From Clostridia bacterium (GTDB taxonomy: Bacteria > Bacillota > Clostridia > TANB77 > CAG-508), in contig JAFXOY010000024.1 of NCBI GenBank assembly GCA_017528375.1, positions 1 through 64,000 on the forward strand: a stretch of DNA of 64,000 nt. Direction: 5' to 3'. Shown here one piece after another: positions 17,138 to 26,162 of the stretch (position 1 is its first letter; each line of letters opens with the position of its first letter). A program made the translations under genes and the position numbers. Under the pieces are notes generated by a model that saw only the letters and a program-made list of their open reading frames with translations, was not told the DNA's origin and searched no databases.

Positions 17138-17656
17138 ATTATAAAACAAGAATTACCAATTAATGAACAAATTAGAGCAAAAGAAGTTCAATTAATCGAT
17201 GATCAAGGTGAAAAAAGAGGTACAGTCTCTTTAAATGAAGCTCTAGATATTGCATATGAGAAAAAATTAGATTTAGTTCTAGTTGCTCCAAATGCTGAGC
17301 CACCAGTTTGCAAAATAATGAATTATGGAAAATATAAATTTGAGCAAGCTAAAAAGGAAAAAGAGGCACGAAAAAAACAAAAAACTTTTGAAGTTAAGGA
17401 AATTAGAATTACACCTAATATTGAACAACATGATTTTGAATTCAAAGCTAAAAATGCTAGAAAGTTTATTGAAGACGGAAACAAAGTTAAAATAACTGTT
17501 AGATTTAGAGGTAGAGAATTAAATTATGTGAAACTAGGGGAAGAAGTATTAAATAAATTTATTGAAGATTTATCTGATATATCATCTCCAGAAAAGAAGC
17601 CAGTATTAGAAGGTAAAAATATGTTTATAATCTTAGCTAAAAAAGCAGACAAATAA
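17138..17656 (+). CDS. infC: Translation initiation factor IF-3
   Basis: IF-3 binds the 30S subunit, prevents premature 50S joining and proofreads the start codon. The protein shows the N-domain motif [18 protein letters not shown], the basic linker ([11 protein letters not shown]) and the C-domain [21 protein letters not shown]. The start is a rare ATT at 17138, eight bases after TTTAGGAGG; a longer reading from an ATG at 17093 would run through the attenuator hairpin and is rejected. AUU starts are a hallmark of infC, used for autocontrol. Length 172 aa is normal. First gene of infC-rpmI-rplT. Confidence 0.95.
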   Translation: MIKQELPINEQIRAKEVQLIDDQGEKRGTVSLNEALDIAYEKKLDLVLVAPNAEPPVCKIMNYGKYKFEQAKKEKEARKKQKTFEVKEIRITPNIEQHDFEFKAKNARKFIEDGNKVKITVRFRGRELNYVKLGEEVLNKFIEDLSDISSPEKKPVLEGKNMFIILAKKADK

Positions 17657-17681
17657 TAAGTATAGAGAGGAGAGAACGGCT

Positions 17682-17885
17682 ATGCCAAAACTAAAAACAA
17701 ACAAAGCAGCTAAAAAAAGATATTCTTATACAGCTACAGGAAAGGTAAAAAGAACAAAAGCTAATAGAAGACACTTATTAGCTAACAAAACAAAAAGACA
17801 AAAAACAAACGGTAAAATTATGAATGCTTATGCTGATAAAACATGTGAAGCAGGAATTAAAAAATTATTACCATATGGTAACTAA
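17682..17885 (+). CDS. rpmI: 50S ribosomal protein L35
   Basis: 67 aa, highly basic, with the family hallmarks [13 protein letters not shown] at the start and [12 protein letters not shown] in the middle. The ATG follows AGAGGAGAGAACGGCT. Middle gene of the infC operon, 25 bases after infC; controlled by the L20 leader. Confidence 0.95.
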   Translation: MPKLKTNKAAKKRYSYTATGKVKRTKANRRHLLANKTKRQKTNGKIMNAYADKTCEAGIKKLLPYGN

Positions 17886-17918
17886 AATAAATTTTGAAAA
17901 GGATAGGAGTGAAAAGAA

Positions 17919-18269
17919 ATGGCAAGAGTAAAAACAGCAATAATTACTCGTAAAAAACATAAAAAAATATTAAAAAGAGCAAAAGGATATTATGGTGCAA
18001 AACACTACAGATTTAGAAACGCTAAACAAGCAGTTATGAAATCAGGTGCTTATGCATATGTAGGAAGAAAAGATAAAAAGAGTAATTTCAGAAAATTATG
18101 GATAGCAAGAATTAATGCTGCAGCTAGACAAAATGGTTTAACATACAGCAAAATGATTGCAGGACTTAAAAAAGCTAATGTTGTAGTTAATAGAAAAATG
18201 TTAGCTGAATTAGCTGTAAACGATAGCGAAGCATTCGCAAAAGTTGCAGAAATTGCTAAAAATGCTTAA
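17919..18269 (+). CDS. rplT: 50S ribosomal protein L20
   Basis: L20 assembles early on 23S rRNA and represses its own operon through the leader. The 116 aa show [36 protein letters not shown] at the N-terminus, split over the basic helix typical of L20, then the globular part with [28 protein letters not shown]. Followed by a strong terminator. Confidence 0.95.
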   Translation: MARVKTAIITRKKHKKILKRAKGYYGAKHYRFRNAKQAVMKSGAYAYVGRKDKKSNFRKLWIARINAAARQNGLTYSKMIAGLKKANVVVNRKMLAELAVNDSEAFAKVAEIAKNA

Positions 18270-18282
18270 TTAAATGAAAAAT

Positions 18283-18324
18283 AAAAAAAGTAGTTCAAGT
18301 TTTATGTTTGAACTATTTTTTTTA
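18283..18324 (+). terminator. Rho-independent terminator of infC operon
   Basis: AAAAAAAGTAGTTCAA pairs with TTGAACTATTTTTTTT. Confidence 0.85.
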
Positions 18325-18325
18325 T

Positions 18326-18361
18326 TGGTACAATTTGGGGACGCGTACCAAATTGTACCAA
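18326..18361. repeat. GGGGACG intergenic palindrome, copy 1
   Basis: TTGGTACAATTTGGGGACG and CGTACCAAATTGTACCAA form an imperfect palindrome, first of about ten related intergenic elements in the window. Confidence 0.7.
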
Positions 18362-18374
18362 TCTCCTTTGACAC

Positions 18375-20534
18375 TTATTCTTTTTCGTTTTTAGCAATAT
18401 AATAATTAATATCAAAATATGTAACTTCATAAGGCAAAGATGCTTTTATATCACGTAAAAGTGCGCCCTTCATAAAATGTATTGCATTACAAATTTCCTT
18501 TTCATATTGTGTGTGAACTTCTTTTTCTAAATCAATTTCCATACCATCTTTGTAGCAATCTATTAAGTGCTTTTCAATTGTAGGTTGAGTTAATCCACGT
18601 AAATTTACAATTTCTTTAATTGTTTTACCAGACATGTATAAGTTGTAAGTTGTAATTTTTGTTGGTTCCTTTTCTGATTTTGGTTCTTTAGGGACCTTTA
18701 TTTTTTTGTTATTAATATCGGTAATAATATTAGTTGATTTTTGAATATTGTGTTCGTCAACAAAGTTTTTAATCTCGTGTATAAAATGTTTTCCAAAGTT
18801 GTCGGCTTTATATTTACCAACTCCTGAAATTTGATATAATTCATCTAAAGTAGTTGGGTAAATCAAGCACATTTCGATTAAAGTTGAATCCGAAAAAACA
18901 ACAAATGGCGGAACATTTAGTTCTTCTGCTAATTTTTTTCTTAGTGTTGATAGAATTGAGAAAAGATCTGTATTATATTTAATTCCTGAAGATTTAGTTT
19001 TAACTTTTTCAATCTTTCTTTTTATAAACACTTGCTTATCATTAAACAACACATCGGAACAGTTTGAATTTAATGTTAAAACAGGGTATTTGTCTCCAAC
19101 ACAATTAATATAATTTTCAGATACCAAAAAAGAAATTAATTCTTTAATTGTATCTTTAGAATATTCACTCATTATTCCATACGTGGATAAATCATCAAAT
19201 TTCATTGATTTTATTTTTGCTGTTTTTGAGCCTTTAAGAACATCTGTAACCATACCAATTCCAAAGCGTTCTTTCATCCTTTTAATACAAGACATTATTT
19301 TTTTGGAATCTGTTGTTATATCTGTTGATTCTATTTCGCTGTTACAGTTGCTACAATTATTACAGTTATCGTAATCTGTTGTTTCTCCGAAATACTCAAG
19401 AATATATTTACGTAGACATTTGTCTGTGTTACAATAGTCAACCATATCATTTAATTTTTGATATTCTACTAATTTTGTACTATTTGAATTAGTTTGTTCA
19501 ATTAGAAATTTGTTAGATACAATATCTGATCTGTTAAATAATAAAATACATTCTGAATCAGCGCCATCACGGCCAGCACGTCCAGCTTCTTGATAATAGC
19601 TTTCTAAATCTTTAGGCATATTATAGTGTATAACATAACGTATATTTGATTTATCAATTCCCATACCAAATGCATTTGTAGCAACCATTATGGAAGTTTT
19701 ATCAAAAACAAAATCATTTTGATTTTTAGTTCTTGCTGAATCTGACATTCCTGCATGATATTTTGAAACAGAAAACCCTTGGGTTGAAAGTTCATCATAT
19801 AGATTATCAACATTTTTACGAGATAAACAATATATTATTCCAGAAGCTTCTTTATGAGTGTTTATATAGTCTAATAAAAATTGTTTTTTGTCCATAGGTG
19901 TTTCAACACTAAATGATAGATTATTTCTATCAAATCCAGTAGTTATTGTAAAAGGATTTGATAATTTTAATAAATTTATAATATCATTTTTTACAAGCTC
20001 AGTTGCTGTTGCTGTAAATGCAGTAACAACAGGGCGTTTTTTTAAGTTCAAAATAATATTTGCAATTTCTGTGTAACTAGGTCTAAAATCATGACCCCAT
20101 TGAGAAACACAGTGTGCTTCATCAATTGCAAACATAGAGATATTAATTTTATTTAATAAATCAATAAAATTATCCGAATTTAAGCGCTCTGGAGCAACAT
20201 AAATAATTTTATACATTCCAAGCTTCGCGTTTTCAATAGTTTGGTAATATTCGTTTGCTGTTAATGAACTATTAATAAAAGTAGCAGAAATACCATTTTG
20301 AACTAAAGAATCGACCTGGTCTTTCATTAAAGAAATTAAAGGAGAGATAACAATTGTAGTTCCTTCAAACGTTAATGCAGGAATTTGATAACAAATAGAT
20401 TTTCCAGCACCTGTAGGCATTATTGCTAAACAATCTTCTTTATTTAAAATATGAGTTATAATTTCTTCTTGTCCTTTTCTAAAATCATCATAACCAAAAT
20501 GATTTTTTAATAATTGTTTTGCGGTGTTAATCAT
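18375..20534 (-). CDS. recQ: ATP-dependent DNA helicase RecQ
   Basis: A 3'-5' helicase of recombination repair. Walker A MPTGAGKSICYQ lies near residue 40, DEAH box AIDEAHCVSQWGHDFRP near 140, and helicase motif VI YYQEAGRAGRDG near 320. A zinc cluster (CLRKYILEYFG...CNNCSNC) is near 385-410, followed by RQC, an HRDC-like segment (SGVGKYKADNFGKHF) and a C-terminal HTH-like tail (MSGKTIKEIVNLRGLTQPTIEKHL). Length 719 matches the longer RecQ form. Monocistronic on the minus strand. Confidence 0.95.
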   Translation of the reverse strand: MINTAKQLLKNHFGYDDFRKGQEEIITHILNKEDCLAIMPTGAGKSICYQIPALTFEGTTIVISPLISLMKDQVDSLVQNGISATFINSSLTANEYYQTIENAKLGMYKIIYVAPERLNSDNFIDLLNKINISMFAIDEAHCVSQWGHDFRPSYTEIANIILNLKKRPVVTAFTATATELVKNDIINLLKLSNPFTITTGFDRNNLSFSVETPMDKKQFLLDYINTHKEASGIIYCLSRKNVDNLYDELSTQGFSVSKYHAGMSDSARTKNQNDFVFDKTSIMVATNAFGMGIDKSNIRYVIHYNMPKDLESYYQEAGRAGRDGADSECILLFNRSDIVSNKFLIEQTNSNSTKLVEYQKLNDMVDYCNTDKCLRKYILEYFGETTDYDNCNNCSNCNSEIESTDITTDSKKIMSCIKRMKERFGIGMVTDVLKGSKTAKIKSMKFDDLSTYGIMSEYSKDTIKELISFLVSENYINCVGDKYPVLTLNSNCSDVLFNDKQVFIKRKIEKVKTKSSGIKYNTDLFSILSTLRKKLAEELNVPPFVVFSDSTLIEMCLIYPTTLDELYQISGVGKYKADNFGKHFIHEIKNFVDEHNIQKSTNIITDINNKKIKVPKEPKSEKEPTKITTYNLYMSGKTIKEIVNLRGLTQPTIEKHLIDCYKDGMEIDLEKEVHTQYEKEICNAIHFMKGALLRDIKASLPYEVTYFDINYYIAKNEKE

Positions 20535-20611
20535 AATTCATCTTCTTTCTACATAAGTTTTAATAATATTATCAACTTGTTAAAATTTTGTCAATTATAA
20601 GGAGGTTAAAA

Positions 20612-21583
20612 ATGTTTTATATTGATGGACATTGCGATACTTTGAGTAAGGCTTTAGATGAGGATAAAGATTTGTATATAAATGATTTACAATTTTCATT
20701 AAATGCTGCTGATAAACTTGGTGGTGGAATTCAAGTTATGGCTAGTTTTGTAGATACAAAATACTTGAATTCTAAAAATGGAGCGTTTATAAGATGTAAT
20801 AATATCCTAAATAAGTGGGATGAATATCAATTAAGAAGTGATTGTGATAGATTAATAAAAAATAAAGATGATGTTTGTAACAGCTTAGATTCAAATAAAA
20901 CAAAGGTATTATTAAGTATTGAAAACGGCGCAGCAATTAATGGAAATTTAAATAATGTGGACTATTTTTATAATAGGGGAGTACGAATGATGTCAATAAC
21001 CTGGAATGATGACAATGAACTGGGATGTGGCGCGAAAACTAAGGAAGATAAAGGGTTAACAGATTTAGGATTTGAGTATGTAAAGAAATTAGAAAATTTG
21101 GGTGTGATTTTGGATATTTCACATTCATCTGAAAAGAGTTTTTGGAATGCAATTTCTAATACATCAAATTCAGTTGTAGCATCTCATTCAAATGTGTATG
21201 AATTGTGTAAAAATCAAAGAAATCTTAAAGATGAACAAATAAAAGCAATTGCTAAATCTGGTGGAATAATAGGAATATGTTTTTATTCTGAATTTTTAAA
21301 TGAGAATAAAAGGGCAGATGTAGTAGATGTAGTTGAACATATTAAATATATAAAAAAATTGGTTGGAATAAATTATGTTGGATTAGGTAGTGACTTTGAT
21401 GGAATGAGTATTGACAAAACTGCTAAAGGAGTTGAAAATATTATTGAGATTAATAATATCATAAAAGAACTTAAAAGACAATGTTTTTCTGATGAAGATA
21501 TAAGAAAAATTATGTGGAATAATTGGTATAATGTATTACAAAGAAATTTAAAAGCGAAAACTCTTTACAAATCCGTTTTTTAG
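20612..21583 (+). CDS. M19-family dipeptidase (renal-dipeptidase-like), 323 aa
   Basis: A zinc peptidase that should cleave dipeptides, including D-amino-acid-containing ones. Metal-binding motif DGHCDTL (HxD) is at the N-terminus, the bridging Glu in LLSIENGAAI near 113, ISHSS and ASHSN His residues near 175 and 195, and GLGSDFDGM near 268. I start at ATG 20612 (ATAAGGAGGTTAAAA); the TTG 24 bases upstream has no site. It is divergent from recQ. Substrate range is not evident. Confidence 0.9.
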   Translation: MFYIDGHCDTLSKALDEDKDLYINDLQFSLNAADKLGGGIQVMASFVDTKYLNSKNGAFIRCNNILNKWDEYQLRSDCDRLIKNKDDVCNSLDSNKTKVLLSIENGAAINGNLNNVDYFYNRGVRMMSITWNDDNELGCGAKTKEDKGLTDLGFEYVKKLENLGVILDISHSSEKSFWNAISNTSNSVVASHSNVYELCKNQRNLKDEQIKAIAKSGGIIGICFYSEFLNENKRADVVDVVEHIKYIKKLVGINYVGLGSDFDGMSIDKTAKGVENIIEINNIIKELKRQCFSDEDIRKIMWNNWYNVLQRNLKAKTLYKSVF

Positions 21584-21720
21584 TAGTATAATAGTTACAT
21601 AAAATATATTATATAAAAAAGAGATATGTGTAGAAATTATAATTATGAAATCTACTTAGCCATTCGGTATCACCTCTTTAACAAGAAATGTGCGGTATTT
21701 TATACCGCACATTTCTTGCA
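21564..21720 (+). promoter_or_regulatory. Promoter and hairpin-ended candidate transcript
   Basis: TTTACA (21564-21569), 17-bp spacer, TATAAT (21587-21592) overlap the end of the dipeptidase gene. The RNA from about 21599 has AAAGAG pairing with CTCTTT around an inner GUAGA/UCUAC hairpin. It ends in a perfect 16-bp stem (21682-21718), which probably also terminates spoVAE from the other strand. No ORF. Identity unknown. Confidence 0.35.
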
Positions 21721-21722
21721 TA

Positions 21723-22109
21723 TTATTGTTTTTTTATTTTAGGTTTTGCAATTAAAGAGGCAATATAACCAAAGAATACTGCTGCTGCAATACCACCAGC
21801 GGAAGCTTTAACACCTCCGACAAAAGCGCCTAGTAATCCTTGTTCTTTTACACCTTCTATAGCACCTTTAGCTAAATTAGCGCCAAACCCTAATAAAGGA
21901 ACAGTAGCGCCAGCACCAGCAAAATCTATAACATATTTATAAATTCCAAGTCCACCAAGTATTGCTCCAGCAGTTACAAAAGTAACTAAAATTCTTGCAG
22001 GTGTCAATTTTGTTTTATCTATTAAAATTTGACCAACAATACAAATCAATCCACCCACAACAAAACATCTCAATAATTGCATCCAATCAATGCTTTGAAT
22101 AAAATCCAT
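21723..22109 (-). CDS. spoVAE: Stage V sporulation protein AE
   Basis: SpoVA proteins form the inner-forespore-membrane channel that moves Ca-dipicolinic acid during sporulation and germination. The 128-aa protein has three to four membrane helices and the family segment DFAGAGATVPLLGFGANLAKGA, very like SpoVAEb. It starts MDFIQSIDWMQLLRCFVVGGLICIVGQ with GAAAGGATTTGAAAAT upstream on the minus strand. It follows spoVAD on the same strand; the 137-base gap holds a GGGGACG repeat. Forespore (sigma-G type) control is expected but no promoter was identified. Confidence 0.92.
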   Translation of the reverse strand: MDFIQSIDWMQLLRCFVVGGLICIVGQILIDKTKLTPARILVTFVTAGAILGGLGIYKYVIDFAGAGATVPLLGFGANLAKGAIEGVKEQGLLGAFVGGVKASAGGIAAAVFFGYIASLIAKPKIKKQ

Positions 22110-22127
22110 ATTTTCAAATCCTTTCTT

Positions 22128-22245
22128 GCACAGCTGGGGACGCGTCCCCGCTGTGCATTTTGCACAACGTGGGACGGGTTAACTTACAGATGTGTCCCTG
22201 GCTGTGCATTTTGCACTAGCAAAGGCCGCGGTCCCCAATTGTGCA
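22128..22245. repeat. GGGGACG intergenic repeat cluster, copy 2
   Basis: CAGCTGGGGACGCGTCCCCGCTG is a near-perfect palindrome. It is followed by degenerate copies with TGTGCATTTTGCAC palindromes and a GGTCCCCAATTGTGCAAT end. Lies between spoVAD and spoVAE. Confidence 0.75.
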
Positions 22246-22246
22246 A

Positions 22247-23251
22247 TTAAACTTCAATACTAATAGCGTGTGCAATTCCGGGAATGCTTTCACCCTGTTG
22301 AGTACTAGTGGAATTCATTAATGCACCAGTAGCTATTAATAAAATTCGTTTCATTTTTCTATCTTTTAACTGTTTGAAGAAATAGCCAGAGAAAATAGTT
22401 CCTATACATCCGCAGCCTGAACCTCCAGAATGTGTATCTTGAGTTTCTTTATCAAACATTAAAACTCCACAATCATTATAATTTGATTTTATATTATACC
22501 CTTTTGTTTCAGCTAGTTCTGTTAGAATTTCTTTACCAATATGACCTAAATCTCCAGTAATAATGGCGTCATAGTAGCTAGGTTTTCTACCAGTATCTTT
22601 GAAATGTGTAATAAGAGTATCTAATGCAGCCGGTGCCATTGCAGCTCCCATGTTATTAGCATCTTTTATACCCATATCAATGATTTTTCCAGGAGTTATA
22701 TGAGTAATATATGGTCCTTCTCCAGAGGAAGATAAAATAGCAGCACCGGAACCTGTAACTGTCCACTGTGATGTAGGTGGACGTTGATTTCCAAGTTCAA
22801 GAGGAAATCTAAATTGCTTTTCTGCACTACAGAAATGGCTAGAGGTTGCACATAAAACATTTTTGGCACTTCCAGATCCTACAAAGATACTTCCTAAACA
22901 CATACTTTCAACAAATGTTGAACATGCACCAAATACTCCGAAGAAAGGTATATTTAATTCTCGTAATCCGAAACTTGAAGAAATACATTGATTTAATAAA
23001 TCTCCAGCAAAACAATAATCAATATCTTGAGCACTAATACTTGATTTAGAAATAAGTGTAGATACAGTTTCTTTAACAAATTTACTTTCGGCTTTTTCCC
23101 AACTTTTTTCACCCCAGAACTCGTCTTCAATACATTGATCAAAATATTTTGCCATAGGTCCTTGAGCTTCTTTAGGTCCAACAATAGAGGCAGTTTCCAA
23201 AATAGTTGGTGGTTTTTCAAATTTTATGGTTTGCATACCAATATGTTCCAA
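22247..23251 (-). CDS. spoVAD: Stage V sporulation protein AD
   Basis: SpoVAD, a thiolase-fold protein, binds dipicolinic acid for uptake into the forespore. Family signatures include ASIVGPKEAQGPMAKYFD, CFAGDLLNQCISSSFGLRE, FFGVFGACSTFVES, SHFCSAEKQFRFP and TVTGSGAAILSS. I start at TTG 23251, nine bases after AAAGGAG, giving 334 aa, the usual length; the upstream ATG has no ribosome site. spoVAE is downstream. The usual upstream partner spoVAC is not here: the next gene upstream is an unrelated plus-strand gene. Confidence 0.93.
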   Translation of the reverse strand: MEHIGMQTIKFEKPPTILETASIVGPKEAQGPMAKYFDQCIEDEFWGEKSWEKAESKFVKETVSTLISKSSISAQDIDYCFAGDLLNQCISSSFGLRELNIPFFGVFGACSTFVESMCLGSIFVGSGSAKNVLCATSSHFCSAEKQFRFPLELGNQRPPTSQWTVTGSGAAILSSSGEGPYITHITPGKIIDMGIKDANNMGAAMAPAALDTLITHFKDTGRKPSYYDAIITGDLGHIGKEILTELAETKGYNIKSNYNDCGVLMFDKETQDTHSGGSGCGCIGTIFSGYFFKQLKDRKMKRILLIATGALMNSTSTQQGESIPGIAHAISIEV

Positions 23252-23416
23252 AATAATCACTCCTTTTATTGTAGTTTTGCACAAATCTGAAAATATATAC
23301 CAAAAATATTATGGACAGTAATGAAAAAAAGTGCTATAATATATGTCAAATAAGTTAAAGACTTATTCATACGAACATAAACATTACATATGCCGAAATG
23401 GCAGAAAGGGATTATT

Positions 23417-23740
23417 ATGTTAATGCGATTGCGGAATGTGAGATTTTCGGTATTTGATCCGAAAGAAGAAAAATGGGTGGTAAATGACAATATGTCTGTA
23501 CTCATCCAGGATGGTTTCATATATGCAGTTAAAACAGAACCTTTTGAACAGGCTGTAAATGAGAAGCTCGAAGAAAATGATGAATACAAATCGACTGAAG
23601 ACGATAAAAAAAGAGAGAGTTTATGGATGGAATGTTTTAATAAAATGCTTGATGAATGTATTATATCTGATAAACTCCAGGCAATAATTTATTCAGGAAA
23701 TTTGTCATGGAAAGTCGAAAAAAGTAATAATGAAGGATAA
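23417..23740 (+). CDS. Hypothetical protein, 107 aa
   Basis: A small acidic protein that begins with strands (RLRNVRFSVFDPKEEKWVV) and continues with a charged helical part. No family recognised. ATG 23417 follows GAAAGGGATTATT. Promoter with TATAAT near 23336 and a leader of about 70 nt; own terminator at 23768. A single-gene accessory unit inserted between spoVAD and rqcP. Confidence 0.55.
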   Translation: MLMRLRNVRFSVFDPKEEKWVVNDNMSVLIQDGFIYAVKTEPFEQAVNEKLEENDEYKSTEDDKKRESLWMECFNKMLDECIISDKLQAIIYSGNLSWKVEKSNNEG

Positions 23741-23763
23741 TATTCTAACAAAATGTAATGTAA

Positions 23764-23806
23764 TAAAAACGCTATTGAAATTCAATGGCGTTTTTCTTTT
23801 TTTCTT
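23764..23806 (+). terminator. Rho-independent terminator
   Basis: AAAAACGC-TATTGAAATTCAATG-GCGTTTTTC with T tail. Confidence 0.75.
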
Positions 23807-23868
23807 TAATATTCATTGAAAACCACCAAAATATATGATATAAGAAAGTTGGGAGGTTGAGAATTTAA

Positions 23869-24105
23869 ATGCGATTAGACAAATTCTTAAAAGTTTCAAG
23901 AGTAATAAAAAGAAGAACTGTTGCAAATGAGGCAGCAGATAACGGAAGAGTAATAGTAAATGGAAAAATTGCAAAACCTAGCTGTGATGTTAAGGTTGGT
24001 GATATAGTTGAAATAAAATTCGGAGATAAAACTTCAAAATTTGAAATAATTAATATTCCAAAAGTGCAAGGAAAAGATATGGGAGAGTTAATTAAAATAT
24101 TATAG
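23869..24105 (+). CDS. rqcP: S4-domain RNA-binding protein RqcP (YabO)
   Basis: RqcP works with RqcH in ribosome quality control, stabilising peptidyl-tRNA on 50S subunits during alanine tailing. The whole 78-aa protein is one S4 domain: [26 protein letters not shown], then [20 protein letters not shown]. It is nearly colinear with B. subtilis YabO. RBS GGGAGGTTGAG. No neighbours of the usual yab cluster are present. Confidence 0.9.
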   Translation: MRLDKFLKVSRVIKRRTVANEAADNGRVIVNGKIAKPSCDVKVGDIVEIKFGDKTSKFEIINIPKVQGKDMGELIKIL

Positions 24106-24120
24106 TGTGATTAATTATAT

Positions 24121-24195
24121 GACCGTCCCTAGATGTGTCAAAAATGTCCCAAAATGAGTCCGTCCCCAAATGTGTCAATGTGTCACAATGTTTCA
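24121..24195. repeat. GGGGACG intergenic repeat, copy 3
   Basis: GACCGTCCCTAGATGTGTC, then TGAGTCCGTCCCCAAATGTGTC. The second half is shared with the copy at 52180. Confidence 0.7.
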
Positions 24196-24210
24196 AAAGG
24201 AGGTAACTTT

Positions 24211-25644
24211 ATGAGTTCAAACAAAAAATACGATGTTATTTTAATTGGTATGGGTCCAAGTTCAATATTTTGTGCATACGAGCTTATTCAATTAAGAAAG
24301 GCTAAAAATGTTTTATTAATTGAGCAGGGGAAGCGTGTTGAAAACAGAATATGTCCAATAGAAAAAACAGGGAAATGCACGAAATGTAAGCCTTTTTGTA
24401 ATATTACAAGTGGATTCTCAGGTGCAGGTGCATTCTCAGATGGAAAGTTATCTTTATATAATAGTGAAGATGATGATATTTATGTTGGTGGAAACTTGCA
24501 TAAATATGTTGGAGTTGATGAGACTAAAAAATTAATTGACTATACTGATAAAATATATTTAAAATTTGGTGCAGATTCAAAATTAGAAGGTGTTGAATTT
24601 AAAGAAGAAGTTACCAAAATAAGGAAAAAAGCACAAAAAGAAAGAATCAATTTAATTGATATTCCAATAAGACATTTAGGAACTGAAAAGGCGCATGAAT
24701 TATATGGAAAATTAGAAAAATACTTGGAAGAAAATAATATAACAATGCTATTTGAAACAGAGGTAAAAGATTTAATTATAGAAGATAATCAAATTAAAGG
24801 TGTTGTTGCAAAATCTGTAAAAACAAAGAATGCAGATGAAGAAGAGTTTTTTTCAGATAAAGTAGTTATGGCTGTTGGAAGAAAAGGCGCAAATTGGTTA
24901 TCAGATATGTGTAATAAACACAATATTGATACAAGGGCTGGCGTTGTTGATATTGGTATTAGATATGAATTACCAGATGAGGTAATGAAAAATATTAACA
25001 AATACATGTATGAAGGTAAATTCATAGGATATCCGTATCCATTTAAAGATAAAGTAAGAACATTTTGTCAAAATCCAAGTGGATTTGTATCTTCAGAAGT
25101 ATATGATAATAACCTTACATTAGTAAATGGACATTCATATAAAGACAAAAAAAGTACTAATACTAATCTTGCAATTTTAGTATCACATAATTTTACACAT
25201 CCATTTAATAAACCAATAGAATATGGTCGTAATGTTGCTAAGAATTTAAATGAATTAGGTCAAGGAAATGTTGTAGTTCAACGTTTAGGGGATATAAATA
25301 GAGGAAAGAGAACATGGCAAGAAGAATTGGATAGAAATACAGTTGTACCAACACTGAAATCAGCAGTTCCGGGGGATATGACATTTGCAATTGGTTATAG
25401 AACAATGACAGATATTTTGCAATTCATAAAAGAAATGGATAAAATAATTGAAGGATTTGCACATCCAGATAATTTACTATATGGACCTGAAATCAAATTC
25501 TATAGTAATAAAGTTTTAATAAACGAAAAATTTGAAACAAGTGTAAAAGGCTTATATTCTATAGGAGATGGTGGAGGAATGACAAGAGGTTTAATGATGG
25601 CATCAGCATCAGGAGTTCAGATGGCAAGAAATTTAGAAATATAA
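24211..25644 (+). CDS. FAD-dependent oxidoreductase (uncharacterised NAD(FAD)-utilising dehydrogenase type), 477 aa
   Basis: N-terminal dinucleotide-binding strand YDVILIGMGPSSIFCAYEL (the usual GxGxxG reads GMGPSS). A Cys cluster CPIEKTGKCTKCKPFCNIT near 45-65 precedes SGFSGAGAFSDGKLSLY, and a C-terminal FAD segment LYSIGDGGGMTRGLMMASASGVQMARN closes the fold. This architecture matches widespread uncharacterised dehydrogenases related to the BaiN/FAD-protein group. ATG 24211 follows AAAAGGAGGTAACTTT. Substrate unknown. Confidence 0.85.
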   Translation: MSSNKKYDVILIGMGPSSIFCAYELIQLRKAKNVLLIEQGKRVENRICPIEKTGKCTKCKPFCNITSGFSGAGAFSDGKLSLYNSEDDDIYVGGNLHKYVGVDETKKLIDYTDKIYLKFGADSKLEGVEFKEEVTKIRKKAQKERINLIDIPIRHLGTEKAHELYGKLEKYLEENNITMLFETEVKDLIIEDNQIKGVVAKSVKTKNADEEEFFSDKVVMAVGRKGANWLSDMCNKHNIDTRAGVVDIGIRYELPDEVMKNINKYMYEGKFIGYPYPFKDKVRTFCQNPSGFVSSEVYDNNLTLVNGHSYKDKKSTNTNLAILVSHNFTHPFNKPIEYGRNVAKNLNELGQGNVVVQRLGDINRGKRTWQEELDRNTVVPTLKSAVPGDMTFAIGYRTMTDILQFIKEMDKIIEGFAHPDNLLYGPEIKFYSNKVLINEKFETSVKGLYSIGDGGGMTRGLMMASASGVQMARNLEI

Positions 25645-25646
25645 AT

Positions 25647-25681
25647 AAAAAACTCAGTCTAAAAAAGACTGAGTTTTTTGT
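25647..25681. terminator. Bidirectional terminator
   Basis: AAAAAACTCAGTCT-AAAA-AAGACTGAGTTTTTTG between convergent genes. Confidence 0.85.
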
Positions 25682-25995
25682 TAAGGTAAATGACTAATTT
25701 GTAAGCTATTTTTGTTTTTAAGAGCAACAATTCCTTTACTAATAAAATATTTATCAAGTAATTGAATTATCTCGTAAGGCCCTTTGATAACAATCTTATT
25801 TTTCGTATTATTCAAATAAGAAATATCAAGTGCATCGGTAAATAGCTTATCAGTTGAAATTTCCTCATCGAGGAAATTTCCTATCCCTTTAAGGATTTTC
25901 TTGTTTTCTTCCATCGCTTCAGGATTATTTCTAAGCCAGTTATTATAATCCTTTTTTAATTTAAGTGATGCAAGAAATGGTTGTAATTTGTTCAT
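25681..25995 (-). CDS. Hypothetical protein, 104 aa
   Basis: Helical N-terminal half (LKLKKDYNNWLRNNPEAMEENKK) and a mixed C-terminal half (KIVIKGPYEIIQLLDKYFISKG). No membrane segment and no recognised family. The minus-strand ATG follows AAGGAGGATACTCTC. Single-gene unit ending at the shared terminator. Confidence 0.55.
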   Translation of the reverse strand: MNKLQPFLASLKLKKDYNNWLRNNPEAMEENKKILKGIGNFLDEEISTDKLFTDALDISYLNNTKNKIVIKGPYEIIQLLDKYFISKGIVALKNKNSLQISHLP

Positions 25996-26162
25996 GAGAG
26001 TATCCTCCTTTGTAAGAGATGAAAAATGTTTGCTATTGTGATATTATATTCGAAAAATATAGAAATGTCAATGAAATAAAATAAAATGGAAAATCTATTG
26101 TTAAAGCTTCAAAATTGTTGTATAATTCAAAAAAAGTTACGGATAAGAAAGGAAGTAGAATT

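Noticed and set aside
21630..21665. GTAGAAATTAT and AATCTAC resembling a Cas12a direct repeat
   Set aside because: Only one copy, no spacer periodicity and no cas genes.
23380..23420. GCCGAAATGGCAGAA resembling the start of a tRNA-Leu
   Set aside because: No acceptor partner, anticodon arm or T-loop follows; it is part of the leader of the 107-aa gene.
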